Assembly (NCBI GenBank): GCA_964023275.1
Contig: OZ029916.1
Location: 14,314,607-14,378,606 of the forward strand
Direction of reading: 5' to 3'
Length of the DNA stretch: 64,000 nucleotides
Source: Norana najaformis
Taxonomy: Eukaryota > Annelida > Clitellata > Crassiclitellata > Hormogastridae
Both the position numbers and the translations under genes were made by a program. This document shows, in pieces, positions 31,928-43,700 of this stretch (the stretch's first letter is position 1; the number at the start of each line of letters is the position of its first letter). The notes under the pieces are model-generated. The model ran no database searches, had not been told where the DNA came from, and saw only the letters and a list, made by a program, of their open reading frames with translations.

Positions 31928-32040
31928 CTAGGCAGAGACAGACAAATACAGACAGAGAAGGAAGCAGGCAGACAAATACAGACAGAAAAGGAAGCAGACA
32001 GACAGAGAAGGAAACAGACATGCAGAGGCTGATAAAAAGA
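31928..32040 (-). repeat. CT-rich minisatellite acting as the polypyrimidine tract before receptor exon 1
   Basis: On the plus strand, units of about 26-28 bp (GACAAATACAGACAGAGAAGG and variants, each closed by AAGCAG) occur about three times. On the minus strand they form a long TTCTCTGTCTGTATTTGTCTG tract ending at the acceptor TAG (31928-31930). Confidence 0.7.
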
Positions 32041-32136
32041 GGAAGAGAGAAAGTCTGTTACAGAGCTGCTTGACACTCAGACGAGATTTTATTTTGTCTT
32101 CGATCTTCCTTTGCCTTCGGTGATCCTAGAGCGACT

Positions 32137-32190
32137 CCTTCTTCTTCTCCTCCTCCTTCTCCTCCTCCTCCTCCTCCTCCTTCTCCTTGT
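32137..32190. repeat. (TCC)n-type microsatellite
   Basis: CTCCTC and CTTCTC runs; the Arg-rich or Gly-rich frames through it are artefacts. Confidence 0.85.
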
Positions 32191-32334
32191 TCTACCTGTT
32201 CTACCTCCGCAGTTGAAAAAATACACGGTGGTTGATTTTTTCGGCGCACCTGCATAAGTAAACAAACTATTCTGAAGAGACTTTATTCTACAAAATCTTC
32301 GCAGTCGTCGTCGTTTCGTTTGAAAGTAATTATT

Positions 32335-32575
32335 TAGGTTTGTTGTTCGTAATCGTAATCGAAACTGCGCATTTATATAGCACCTCTTCAAGAAAACTAC
32401 CCAGAAGTACTTCCGAACTGATAACACAAGACCACGATAAAGTAGAATGGTCTTCAATCGCTGGCGAAATAGAGGCAGAGAAGGGGCAAGAAGCTCATGT
32501 GGCAGGTGGCATGGCAGACTGTTCCAGAATGAAGGACCAACCGCAGCCAACTGTTGTATTGCAGTTGTCATGCTT
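32335..32575 (-). pseudogene. LINE C-terminal end (CR1/L2-like)
   Basis: Minus strand reads QLAAVGPSFWNSLPCHLP then APSLPLFRQRLKTILLYRG, the WNSLP-type terminus, followed by a 3' UTR with AGGTGCTATATAAATGCG near 32370. 5'-truncated. Confidence 0.8.
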
Positions 32576-32844
32576 AGCCTAAAAATCGTTCAGCCTCAGG
32601 ACCGATATTCCTCTAAGAACCGATGTTGATGTGATCATCTGTGGCCGGCTCCTCTCTGGACCGTTGCCGTTTCCATTACGTGCAGTCAACCGTCGCTATT
32701 CTGGGCTCGTCTCCAGGCCGTATGTTACCCGAAGTTCAGTGGGTGCAGGTCAGCTACCACCGTCTTGTCCATGTTTAGCGAGGACATCCGACAGGTCTTT
32801 GCTGGTCTCTATGCGTCGCCAAACCTCAGGTCCACTGCCGCCAT

Positions 32845-33341
32845 CAGCCTAAACATGGGAACCGAGGTAGGAAAACCCATGAACCAGCTCCACTTGGTTT
32901 CCCACTGCCCGCACATATTGGGCATTGGTCCAGTGTAGTCTGGATATTTGTTATGGTCCAGTTGATCTCAAGTCCGAATGCATGTGCTTCCTGGTCCATT
33001 ATCTCCAAGGACATAATCAGGATTTCAAGCATCTCGGCAAGAAGAGCCACGTCATAGGCATTATCTAGGTCAGTTAACCACTTCGACCTCGTATGTGCAA
33101 CTGGCTGCCTCCAGATGGCATCATGATCATCCGAATCAAAGGCTGCCCTCAGATCGACGTAGGCAATCCATATCGGATGTCGAAACTCTCTTCTAGGTTG
33201 AATTATGCCGTTCAGGGTAAATATGCGATCAGCAGTTGACCAACGGAGGGGTGTGAAGCCGCTCTGCTCCCTAATAAACGCCAATGAATGAGCGAATTGT
33301 CTTATAATCTTAACAGCTAAAAGTTGTGCCCAGTTCTTCAA
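32845..33341 (-). pseudogene. LINE reverse transcriptase with internal deletion
   Basis: Minus strand reads EQSGFTPLRWSTADRIFTLN, then WIAYVDLRAAFDSDDHDAIW (RT A-block). It then jumps to TDLDNAYDVALLAEMLE, where YADDVALLAE is expected, and MDQEAHAFGLEINWTITNIQT. The sequence between the A-block and the YADD region (about 100 residues) is missing and the YADD catalytic motif is altered, so it is dead. It probably continues, badly decayed, to about 32640. Confidence 0.8.
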
Positions 33342-33829
33342 TTATAGAGTAGCCATTCACGAGGTTCCGAAAAGGTGTTAGAAATGTCCAGGTGTCTGAA
33401 TATTATGTATGCGTGTATATACTGTACGCTCGTACGTATGTATGCATGTATGAGACAAAAAGGTATTCTAAAGGTGTGTGTGTGCATGTGTGTATATGTG
33501 CATTTATGCAAAAAATAAAAAACTATACGTCTAATCGGAAAGAGACATAGCTAGGCGCCATCTAGCAGCCGTCTGTAGCTATCATAACCTTCTGTCAACA
33601 AGCAACAGAGAATAAAGCACAGACTGACTCTCTAGATGCACGCACGCAATACTGCACACAATGAAGTAGTTGATAATGCTCAGCTCCACACAAAACAACA
33701 TGGCTTTAACATTTATACTTACCAACAGCTGCTTAGATGTACATATGTTATCTGCGCATATATATATATATATATATTTCTGTTCTATGAGATCCCGGGC
33801 TTCATCAAAGCCATGCAAGCAAAAGCTAC
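33342..33829. other. No gene recognised
   Basis: TATA/TG microsatellite patches at 33760-33778 and 33470-33500. No coding signal. Confidence 0.4.
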
Positions 33830-34730
33830 ATGAAAAGATTAATACCACTGGCAAATTGTTTAGGCCACCTTTCTCGCACCAACAAGAGACGCGTTGAATT
33901 CAGTCGCCCGACCTGTAGCGCAGAGACGATGACAGCGAAGGAGGAGGTGGAGGAGGAGGAGGACATACAGAGGAGTGGAGCCGAAGAAGGAGTGGCTGGA
34001 GGGCTCGAAAGAGGGCCTAAGCTGAGGGGTGGAGTGACATGCTCTTCCGGTCGGTGCAATGAGTTATCGACTGTCTACCGATGTGTATTTGGCCGCTGCT
34101 GTTGTTGCTGCTGCTGCTGTAGATCGCTTAAAGTCCACAGCCTTATTGAATTGTTCGGCATAAATCCGTCGACGACGAGTTATGATGCGCTATAGTCCAT
34201 TAGTCAGCTTTCCTCTGCCTGTCTCTCTTGCGGCTGCGCATCAGTCGTCCGAGTTTCCTTAGAAGAACATTCGACGACGATGTATTGATTACAAACGACA
34301 GCTTCAGCGCCACAGACGACGACGACGAAGGCGAAGATGACGAAGCCACTCCCTGTTCTTCTAAGTCCTTGCGACCATGCGTCCACATGTGTCTCTGCGT
34401 CTTCGTCTCTTGCGACGGCGCTCGAGTTCCTCGAGTTATCCTGCCCGGTCAACTGCGCCGCCACCGCCGCTGCACCTTAATCGCCCAACTAACGCCGTTA
34501 GAAAGCGCTGCTCGCTCGACGCCTGCCTTCTTGGCCGACCGACCGACCGACCGAAGGCATCCAACGCACAACGGCCGCAGATGCACGACTGCCGAGCAGG
34601 ATGACCCCCTCAGAAAACGGTCGGGTCTAGCACATCTGTGGCCGCCGGGTGGCTGGAGCGGAGGAGAAGGAAGTTGGCCTCGTGGGGTCAGGGCGATGAT
34701 GGAACAGGCGGCTAACTTAGAATAAAGCAT
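33830..34730. other. CpG-rich, higher-GC block of unknown role
   Basis: In an AT-rich setting, this 0.9-kb stretch is rich in CpG (runs of CGACGACGACG at 34310-34330 and CCGACCGACCGACCGA at 34537-34553) with GAGGAGG and CTGCTG runs. Open frames on both strands (for example 34228-34725) lack family motifs. It lies about 2 kb upstream of the 5'-UTR splice acceptor of the dopamine receptor, so it may hold that gene's first non-coding exon and promoter. That is an inference from position and composition. Confidence 0.3.
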
Positions 34731-37700
34731 TACGACGCCTGATGGTCTTCGTTATATAATCACGGGAAATGTAGGCCGTTACTATTCCTTGAAGGCACAT
34801 GGAAAAGGTATCATAAAAGACCATCTACGCCACACTTACAGCTCATCGACAGAACACAGAGACCGCTATGAACGTCTTAAACAGAATTAGCTACAGAAGT
34901 CGAGAGAAACGGATGACAGCTAAAAGTAAAAAAATTAAATTCTAAAAGAAACCAAAGAGAAATTCATCATACCAGAAACACTGGGAGAAAATTATCGGTG
35001 ACATCAGAAACAGAAGCGAAAATACAATAGAAAAGTAGTAACAACAAAAACTAAATAAATTACTGGTAACAAAAACATAGAAATATAATGCGCCAGAAAC
35101 GCGAGTGAGGTTATGACATTAAAAACAGAAGTTAAAGTAACGGCTGCAGAAATAGAAAATAAAGTAACTGCAGAAGAAATAGGACATAAAGTAATGGCAT
35201 TTGAAAAAGTATAGAAAGCAACGGCAGCAGAAACAGAACAGTACATACATAGGTATAGTAGCTGATCATCGCAGAACCTCTTTTAAGTCTAAGCTTGAGG
35301 CCACGACTTACACAAAATTATACAGATAAACTTAGGGAAACAATTAGGCTCGACCCCTCCCCAAACATCTAGGCTCTACGCCTATTGCCTTTGTTCACGC
35401 CCCGTTCCAATATTTCCTGCATTTGGCTCACGTATAGGCCTACAGATAGGCCCACACATAGGCCTACACATAGGCCCACACATAGGCACGCTGGAATGAG
35501 CAGCTACAGAAAGTGTTGCAACGACTAAATCCTGTGATGACTAAATCACTGCTCAATTCAAAATTCAGATTCAATGATGTGTCCTCTAATATGTTAACCA
35601 CTTCAGAATACGCTTAGTTTGAACGATTGCTTCTGAGTTCAGTTCGCTGAGGAATTCATAGATCAATTCATCGATCAATTTTAGATGGAATTCGCTGATA
35701 AATAGATTCAAGTTCAACTGGGAATCATTAATTCAGCCGATGACAAGCGAGGAAAAACACTTATTCCCCATAAACATGGCGTACAATAACTGGTCGGTGG
35801 GGAGGGGGTTGCTGCAAAAGCGCTGATCTACAAGCATTAGACTACATATATTACACTATATGCAGCACGTATTGTATGTATACATATATATTATAGCAAT
35901 ATACATGTCATATATATGTATATGTGTTGTGCGTGTGTCAGCCGATATGTATACACACACACGTCCTCCTCTTGCGCCTGTTGCTTGTCATCGTGGTCGA
36001 CTCGACGGGGTCGAATGGACAGAGGGCGCTGGAAATCACTCATCCCCCTCTCTGTCTGCAGTGTAACAAATTCGTTTTTCGATGGAGCGATTTTTCAGAA
36101 GACTTCTTCCTGTCAGACAGAAGCGGGAATCGTATCAACAATAACGCAGCTAAGCGAAAGCCATAATGTCTCCCCACAGTCACACCAAATTCGCCTCTGT
36201 CTACACACGGGTCCGACATCACGCATTATATACGCAGGCCCGTATATGCCTATGCATATATAGGCCTTTTGCATTTAGGGATATACCTAACTACATGCCT
36301 CTATATCTACATACGTGTAATTTAATAAAAGATTTATGTAGCGCGCTTTTGTGTATACCCATTGATGGCAGAAGCGCTTCGGGTGTAAATCATACAATGT
36401 TATGAAATATACATAAAGTGTGCATGAAAGTTTCTATTCGTGGACACCTCAAAAGGATAGCAAACAAAAAGTAGAAACACAACGAAGCAATATATGATAA
36501 ATGCCGCAACTACGCCTGTCGTATAGAGACTGCTCACCGGCAGATGGTCACTTGACGCTGCATAAATTCCATTGTGATCAGGACGCCTTTTGTCACACCT
36601 CCAGTCCGGTAAAATAAAACAGTTTTTGTGGTCGACAACCAGACACTTCTGGATGTCATAATGTTTGACCTCATTATAAACCTGTATATTAATCTGCATT
36701 CAAATTGAACCTACGCTTTTTAAGGTCTGCTAAGAGCGTACACTCTTGTGGCTAAATAGCTTTAGATTAACTGTCTGCTATCAAAACACATTAATTTCGC
36801 CTCAGAAATGTCTGCAGGCCATAGGCACAGAGACTGTGTTCGATTACTAGGCAGTCGATATCCATAGATATTCTGGTCACACGAGACAAGCTGCTTCAGA
36901 CATTTTCAAAAGAGTGTAGCAAGTAACAGACACTGAGGGTGTGCTGCACATTGTTTCGACTACACATTCATTGTACTCGGAATGGCTATAATGCAGGGTT
37001 TAGTCGCTCGCAGTATACTCGATGAGTAAGTGCTTGGAGAAACAGAAAATTTTAGAAGACAAATTTGCATTATTTTTTGTGTTAAACGATGAAAATTAAT
37101 TTTAGCAAAGCGCTGAATATTGACATATCCTCTTCAAAATGCACTAGAACATACATTGTATTGTTTACACATAACGTGATAATTAGGTGAAATCTGTCAA
37201 AATTTGACAAGATGCACTCTTTTAACAAGAAATGTATCTTAGACACGCAGCAATTTGGCACGAATTAATCTGCAAAATTTGGCAATAATTGTTTTGCTTC
37301 ATGATGCAACCATCTGACAAGGATTACTAGTTTCAAATGAAATAATACACACCGTATCCATAGTTTTACCTCCTTATGGCATAAAAGTGACCCATAATTT
37401 GTGGTGTATCTTCGCACCAACTAGTCTTTTATGAAGCCGTATAGTTACGGCCTTCTAGCACAAGCTTCCTTAACGTCAGTCAATCCAATTTCTGTCAAAA
37501 CTCCTATTTCGCAAAAAATCGTTGATACGACCCTTTGGCTTATACCCCTAGAAGACTAGACTGAATTCAGAAGCCTCAGCATAGACCAGATTATAAAAGC
37601 GCTGGAAGTTCTGGAAGGATGGTTCCAACAGAATTCGCAAAATTCTGTTGTACTAATATTGATCCCGTTTGCATTGTCAATGAAACGTCCAGCGGCGTGG

Positions 37701-38155
37701 GCAGCTGCCTCATGTGCCGCATGCAGGTACATCTACCCTAACTTCTTTGTGCGAAAAGTATGCTGCAACCCTTGGGAAGCAAGCATATTTGCACATTTAG
37801 AAGCAAGCCTGCACCAATAATATCCAACTACGATTAGACGCAGATCCCCTCTTGGCCAGATCCTTTGCTCAGTGATAATAGCGTAGGCCAACTTCAAAAA
37901 AGAGCTTAGGGGACCTGTTAGGGTATACGGCAGCTAACACTAGGTTGACACTGGAATGATGGCTGAAATAAGCTCAGGTTCAACTTTAGTCCAATTGGTC
38001 AAATCAATTGGGGTGGGAGTGCCATCTGGCCCTCCAGATGAGACTGTTGAAAAACAGCGGGTGCGAATACGTATCTCCTCTTCGGTGGTTTCGACTGAAG
38101 TGTCACAAGTGGTAAAGGTGTGATTGGTTGACCAAGAAGTGCTCTATGCAGTTCC
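34731..38155. other. No gene recognised
   Basis: Contains a short tandem array of ATAGGCC(T/C)ACAC-type units at about 35435-35490, TATA patches near 35880-35925, and a minus-strand 99-codon frame at 36400-36699 with one hydrophobic segment (GVVAAFIIYCFVVFLLFVC) that matches nothing I know. Confidence 0.35.
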
Positions 38156-38159
38156 ACAA

Positions 38160-38300
38160 GAGTATACTACTACTACTGCCACTACCACCACTACCACTAC
38201 TACCACTACCACTATTACCACTACTACCACTACCACTACCACCATTACTACTGCTACTACTACTACTACTACTACTACTAATATTAATAATAGCATTAAT
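38160..38300. repeat. (ACT)n/(ACC)n trinucleotide array
   Basis: About 40 units of ACT and ACC with GCT and ATT interruptions, passing into an AAT/AAC-rich stretch to about 38365. Confidence 0.9.
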
Positions 38301-38452
38301 AATAACCATAATAATAACATTAATAGTAATCATAAAAACAATAATAATAACAACAACAATAACAGTTGTAGTCGGATATCATCAATTGCGTTCGACCAAT
38401 TTTTGCTCTTTATGGATTACAGAACCTCGGATAAAAATAATTGCGATTATTA

Positions 38453-38522
38453 TTATTAGTAGTAGTAGTAGTAGTAGCAGTAGTAGTGGTGGTGGTGGTG
38501 GTGGTAGCAGTAGTAGTAGTGC
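38453..38522. repeat. (TAG)n/(TGG)n trinucleotide array
   Basis: Roughly the reverse complement of the array at 38160-38300 (AGT/GGT units against ACT/ACC), so the two face each other as an inverted pair about 160 bp apart. Confidence 0.85.
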
Positions 38523-39170
38523 TATGCAATATTACAGACAGAGTCCCTTGCAACTTGGCTGCCAGTGCCATCGGGTTTCTGAAACTGGACCTGTGGACGA
38601 TGTGGTTGGTGCCTTCAGAAGATGGGAGGTTGATAAGGCCGGTCGATTAGGTGCTTATGTTGAGGGATGGATAGACGGGTGAGACATCGCATAAGGAGGC
38701 GACCAGTGCATCGAAGAAGCAGGAGGAATACCAGCAGGAGGAGGAGGAAAGAGAGACGACGCCGGAAAATCCGTTTGACGTATTGACGAACGCAGAGCAG
38801 ATGTTGGACATCACCTCCATGCAGTCGTGGTGATCCATGCATTTTGTATACTTATAATCTCCTGAGATTATTCTCTTCCTACACGGAAACATGTAGAAGC
38901 CAACGATAATTATAACCTCAACTACCTTTAAAGTTTGCACCCCGGTCTTCCGGGGAAAATTCCGTTCTGCTACTGCGCATGGAAAATTGATAAGTGAGTG
39001 GGTGACCTTGGCGTGCGTGAACTGATCTCTGCTCCGTAGGAACCGGAAGGGAGAGATGGATCACTGGCACTGATTCATACTTAGAATTCCGATCACGTCC
39101 AAGACGCTATCAAACTAAACTGGTCACACCCATCTATAGACATTATATATGTATAATACAGTGCATATAT
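38523..39170. other. No gene recognised
   Basis: A minus-strand 97-codon frame (38647-38940) contains several cysteines but no recognised family. Otherwise nothing. Confidence 0.35.
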
Positions 39171-39176
39171 AATGAA

Positions 39177-39458
<282 letters not shown>

Positions 39459-40149
39459 CCTATGCGCATCTGTGTCAATTGTGTTCATCGTTTTTCGCTA
39501 CCATGTAAACGGAATTACAATTCTGAACAAATTACGCTAGATAGTTTGACTAGTAACCTGAACGTTTTTCCAGATTCGTTTCTGAAAACAAATCTAAATC
39601 AGTTGGCATGCAGTGAACTTAAAGAAATTAATGGCTAATTATTTGTACAAAAATTCAACAAACCTAGAAATTAGCATAAATATTTTATCTTACTTTCATA
39701 GGACACCTCAAAGATTTAGGCCTAATTCAAACAACTGCAATTTATAACTTAACCTTAGCGAATTGCTTATTTAATAGTAGTACTTAGTAACAATATCATA
39801 AAATAATTTTATCATGCAATTGAGGGATCTGTTTCTAATCTAATCTAATCAATTTCCGATAATGTGACACGTTCGACAATCAGCCGCTAAATTGATTTTG
39901 GAATAATGTAATAAATACAGTTAGAATCACGATTAATGTTATAAATATATTTGGATTACAATTTGCTACGATCGAGGATTAGTTTGTTCGAAAGGCCGAA
40001 GGAGAACACGACGACTGACCGTGAAGACTTGAGACATTCGGTGGAATCCCTCATCCTGCGCCTAACGGTTTCACTGACAGCTGTTGCCAATGGTGGCATA
40101 CAAAACACTCTCGGGTAGATTCAAGGAATTCTCGAAAGAAACAGCCGAG

Positions 40150-40770
40150 GTAACAATGCATGAGTTGACTGACGTCCGACTAAAGATCTACGAAGAGAAA
40201 TCGTTCGACTGTCAAACGAGAAAAGCCACCTGATTACACGTCTAGACCAACTTAAGAGTTAGTTATTCAAAGGTCGATAATTTGTGATTCAGGGGTCTTC
40301 CGCCGAAAAGGTCTCGGGTTAGGAACTTGGTGACGGCGAATCATCGAAGGAAACACCTCTTGACCTTTGCAACAAAACGTGGGGTCAATCTCACCAGAGA
40401 AGACTTAGCCTTAGCTCATCGACTTCGGAGAGGTAAGAATAAGAAGTTTCGTCCTATCGTCGTGCGCTTCACCTCTCGATGCATTCGTGACAAAGCGTCC
40501 CGGTCCCTCAGAGTTCTCCGTTCGTCTGATGGATCTTCTGCTGCTCCTCAGTAGCCCTTATTCATCAATTCACAACTCACTAAGAACAAAGCCGATATTT
40601 TCTTTTGTGTACGTAAGCTGGGTCGTGGTAAGCGAATTGTGGGAACCTGGACAATAAACGTTGAAGTTTACATTAACAGGCTATCATCCGTAAACGAGAA
40701 ACCCGTCCGAATTACCTCAATCAGTGATCTATCGAAAGAAGACCAGCAATCCTGCAATCACCCTTAAACT
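40150..40770 (+). pseudogene. LINE ORF1-like protein relic
   Basis: A coiled-coil-like segment (KSHLITRLDQLKS) leads into ELGDGESSKETPLDLCNKTW. A one-base frame change then gives GVNLTREDLALAHRLRRGKN and KKFRPIVVRFTSRCIRDKA, followed by INSQLTKNKADIFF and GKRIVGTWTINVEVYIN. This matches the RNA-binding ORF1p-like region (HR ... RPIIVRF ... R-D) found ahead of ORF2 in several non-LTR families. At least one frameshift and one stop. Confidence 0.75.
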
Positions 40771-42160
40771 TATGGAAATAACTATTATAAGTGAATTACT
40801 TAACTGTGTTAATCTATCCATTTCTATTCTTACTTAAACCTATTTTCACTGGCCAAGTGTCCACCTGTTTTTGATGTAATCTTTACCTCTATCAAGTTTC
40901 AATGGACACCTTGGACTGTTTAGTTTTGTTGCGCAAAATTGTTAATAGGAGTGCCCTGTGTAAATCTGTACCTCATAATTCTTGTGCATTTTCACCTAAT
41001 CAAACTGAGTCTGTATAGCATTGGTACATGTATAATAGTGTTGAATCTATCTCTCAATTTAATCATTTTGAATTTTCTAATGCCATTTCACAACCCAGTC
41101 ATCATAGACTATCAACCGTGTCTACGTGTATCTATTGATCTATTTTTTCATCCTGTCGATGAATACGCAGAAAACTCTTTTTTGTTAACTAATTCCGATG
41201 TTCACCCTTACATAGTACAAATAACAGTATACAACTGTGCACCAACATATATATGTGTGTGTGTGCTTATAGAAGAAATAAAACAAACAGACCAACCCTC
41301 CTCTATAATGTATCTTCGTTGTAGCAGCCTATTTGTATGTAGTATCTTCGAGCGTGGTATTGCGCTGCTTAGTCAGCAAGTTTTCAGTGAGCACTTGCAT
41401 ACGAAATTTCATCAGGTTATTGACTTGTTTTTGATGCTGCAGCTGTTGCGCTATTCTCTCGCAATTTCCTGAACCTAGCTGCGCTTAATTTCTGTCGCTC
41501 ACTTTAAAAAAGGCAAGCAATGCGCTTAAAGTGATGAACTAAAAGCCTAAACTTGGTGTGAATGTAATATTGCGCTGTTTAGTCGGCGAGTTTTAAGCGA
41601 GCCGTTGTCTAAGAAATTTACCCGAGTCGTTGGGTTATTGGTTTATTTGTGCACGAGCTGCTCACTGGTGGGTAGTTTGGTTGGCTGCAAGCCCTCCAGG
41701 CAGGCGGGCTGATATCACCAGTAGTCAATGTTGACGCGTATTTTATCACCTTGGCGGTCGCGCAACCTATGTTGTGATGAGTCAGCGGGAAATTTTTTTG
41801 GAAACAGAAGGCTGGTCTAAATCAGCTGTACTGGTCTGCTGTCTTGGCGGAAGAGGGCCTGTATAAGCGGACGCAAATGCATTGTTAACAGAGTGTGAGG
41901 ACGTGTTGCAGAGGTCTGGCGTGTGATAAGTTGAAAGTTTGAGTTGCAAATGCCGTTGATAGGTTCGTGCATTTAGAAACTGTGACGATTCAAGTTCTGT
42001 TGTGGTCGAACTGTTCGTTTTAATTATAAACTACTAATCATAGCTACGCTACAAAACGGAAGAGTCAACGGTTCGAAGCCCGATTGTTAACAACTGTATA
42101 TAAAGATTGTAGCTAGTATCTGATATAAATGTCTTGCTACTTCAGTCCCAGACAACCATT
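40771..42160 (+). other. Between ORF1-like and endonuclease relics; no gene recognised
   Basis: A 177-codon open frame at 40939-41472 is hydrophobic and AT-derived. It has the scent of translated non-coding DNA and no motif. The stretch may contain insertions that separate the two halves of the LINE. Confidence 0.35.
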
Positions 42161-43190
42161 TGAGCAGTAGCTGAAACCTGGACGGACAAAGATACAGTGG
42201 ACACTATTTTTTATACCTGGTCACAGATTTACATGTATATATAGAAATAATGGAAGAGGAGGAGACATTTTTTATATTAAGACTGGTACTGAATTTCATT
42301 GACATAAATCAAATGGTCTTCCTGTAAAACTGGTCCTTATGAAGCATGTTTGTTAAATTACACCAGAAGACGTGTAAAAACAGGAGCTATTTATTGGCCA
42401 TCTGGTGTCAGCCTCGATATACTCAATCAGAAAATTGATTTCTCTTTGTCACATCTACTTCATGCGAATAATGATAAATTTTGGCTAGAGATTACGACCT
42501 GGACTTACTGAAGGTTAATATTCAACTATCTACTCAGGTCTTGTTCTTTAACATTCTTGCTTCAAACCATTTTTGTCATTAATATTAAGGCCAACTTGAA
42601 TATACTCGAGGCACTCCAGTTGCTTCTTGGCAAAATGTTTACTACTACATTATATGATTGTTTTCCATCTGCAGCAATTATAAATGATATATCCGACCAT
42701 CATCATACAGAGTAATTTAGTGTGGCCTCTAGTAGACAAAACTCCCACTTCTCAAACAAGGTTAAGGCTGCTAAATGTAATGCTGCTGACTGGGCAGCTA
42801 AATGTAATGCTACTGACTGGGCAGCTAAATGTAATGCTACTGACTGGGCAGCTAAATATAATGCTGCTGACTGGCCAGCTGTTAACAGGACATCGGAACA
42901 AAGTGACCCATCCTTTGCCTATACCCTATTCTTTTAAAAGTATGAATCTTTATATAAAGTAGCCTTCCCAACACATATATACTATCATTCGAGTAAGCGC
43001 CATAAATTTAAACGACGCTAGAAGACTTTAGCGTTGTTAAAGGCATGTAACAAGAAATGAAAAGCCCATACGTAAAATATATTAAAAATCCTACACCTGC
43101 AAACAAGGCCATTTTTGTCACATATAAAAATAAATTTAAACGAATAACGAACGCTGCAGATCAATTATTATATCAATAAAATTTAGAATT
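42160..43190 (+). pseudogene. LINE ORF2 relic: endonuclease end and linker, with an expanded 30-bp repeat
   Basis: Reading across frames: AETWTDKDTVDTIFYTW (endonuclease ETW), then AIYWPSGVS, an SDH-like triplet near 42695 and SDPSFAYTLFF. After that come SSKRHKFKRR, LKACNKK and KYIKNPTPANKAIFVTYKNK with ADQLYYQ, which is the typical linker before the RT of CR1/L2-like elements. The RT domain itself is absent. At 42767-42880 a 30-bp unit encoding KCNA(A/T)DWAA is repeated four times in frame. Together with 40150-40770 this looks like one plus-strand element of about 3 kb. Confidence 0.75.
42767..42880 (+). repeat. 30-bp tandem repeat inside the LINE coding relic
   Basis: Four units of GCTAAATGTAATGCT(G/A)CTGA plus CTGGGCA; the last reads AAATATAATGCTGCTGACTGGCCA. 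Its length is a multiple of three and it keeps the LINE frame. Confidence 0.9.
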
Positions 43191-43379
43191 GTGAAAATGA
43201 CTAGGAAGGATATGGGCTGTAATTAATACACTTCTACACGGAAATGGAAAATATCGTTCGGTCTCAGTGGGTTATAAGGGGAACCCCCTGTCATCCAGCC
43301 GAAGTCCTCCTTTACTCAATGCCCCTCCAAGGAATCAAATCTTCTGTCAACACCGATCGACCAACTGATGCTAAACTAA

Positions 43380-43700
43380 TCTAATCCAATTAGTTCTAGA
43401 GCAACGTTATCATAATGCCCAAGGCATCAATCGATGGTGGCTTCAGTGAAATCATAAACAAAATCATAATCCATTGGAGAAGCCAGGTTGAATTCCAATA
43501 GGTCAGAGAAACAGAAGTTAGGCTATGATAGGTAATCAAGTTGAAACAGACGAGTCTTAAGTTTATATAGACCTGAATGACATCACAGAACTGACAGAAA
43601 AAATCGAATTTGGAAGTGAATTCCAAGGCCGTGGACCAGCAACCGAAAACTGATCTGCTACGTGGCACAATAAGAATCACAGTGTGTCCATTAAAAGAGT
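43380..43700 (+). repeat. Dispersed repeat family (related copies at 46028 and 54107)
   Basis: Shares GGCATCAA(T/C)CGATGG and GTCTTAAGTT in the same order with 54107-54290; the start motif TAGCAACTTCTATAGCGCCAGTGTCTAATGC-like is best kept at 46041-46075. The shape (a GCGC-containing start, moderate length) suggests a SINE or LINE 3' end in antisense. Family not identified. Confidence 0.45.

Noticed and set aside
34228-34725. 165-codon plus-strand open frame in the CpG-rich block.
   Set aside because: An open frame is expected by chance in GC-rich DNA; other frames are open too and none shows a family motif.
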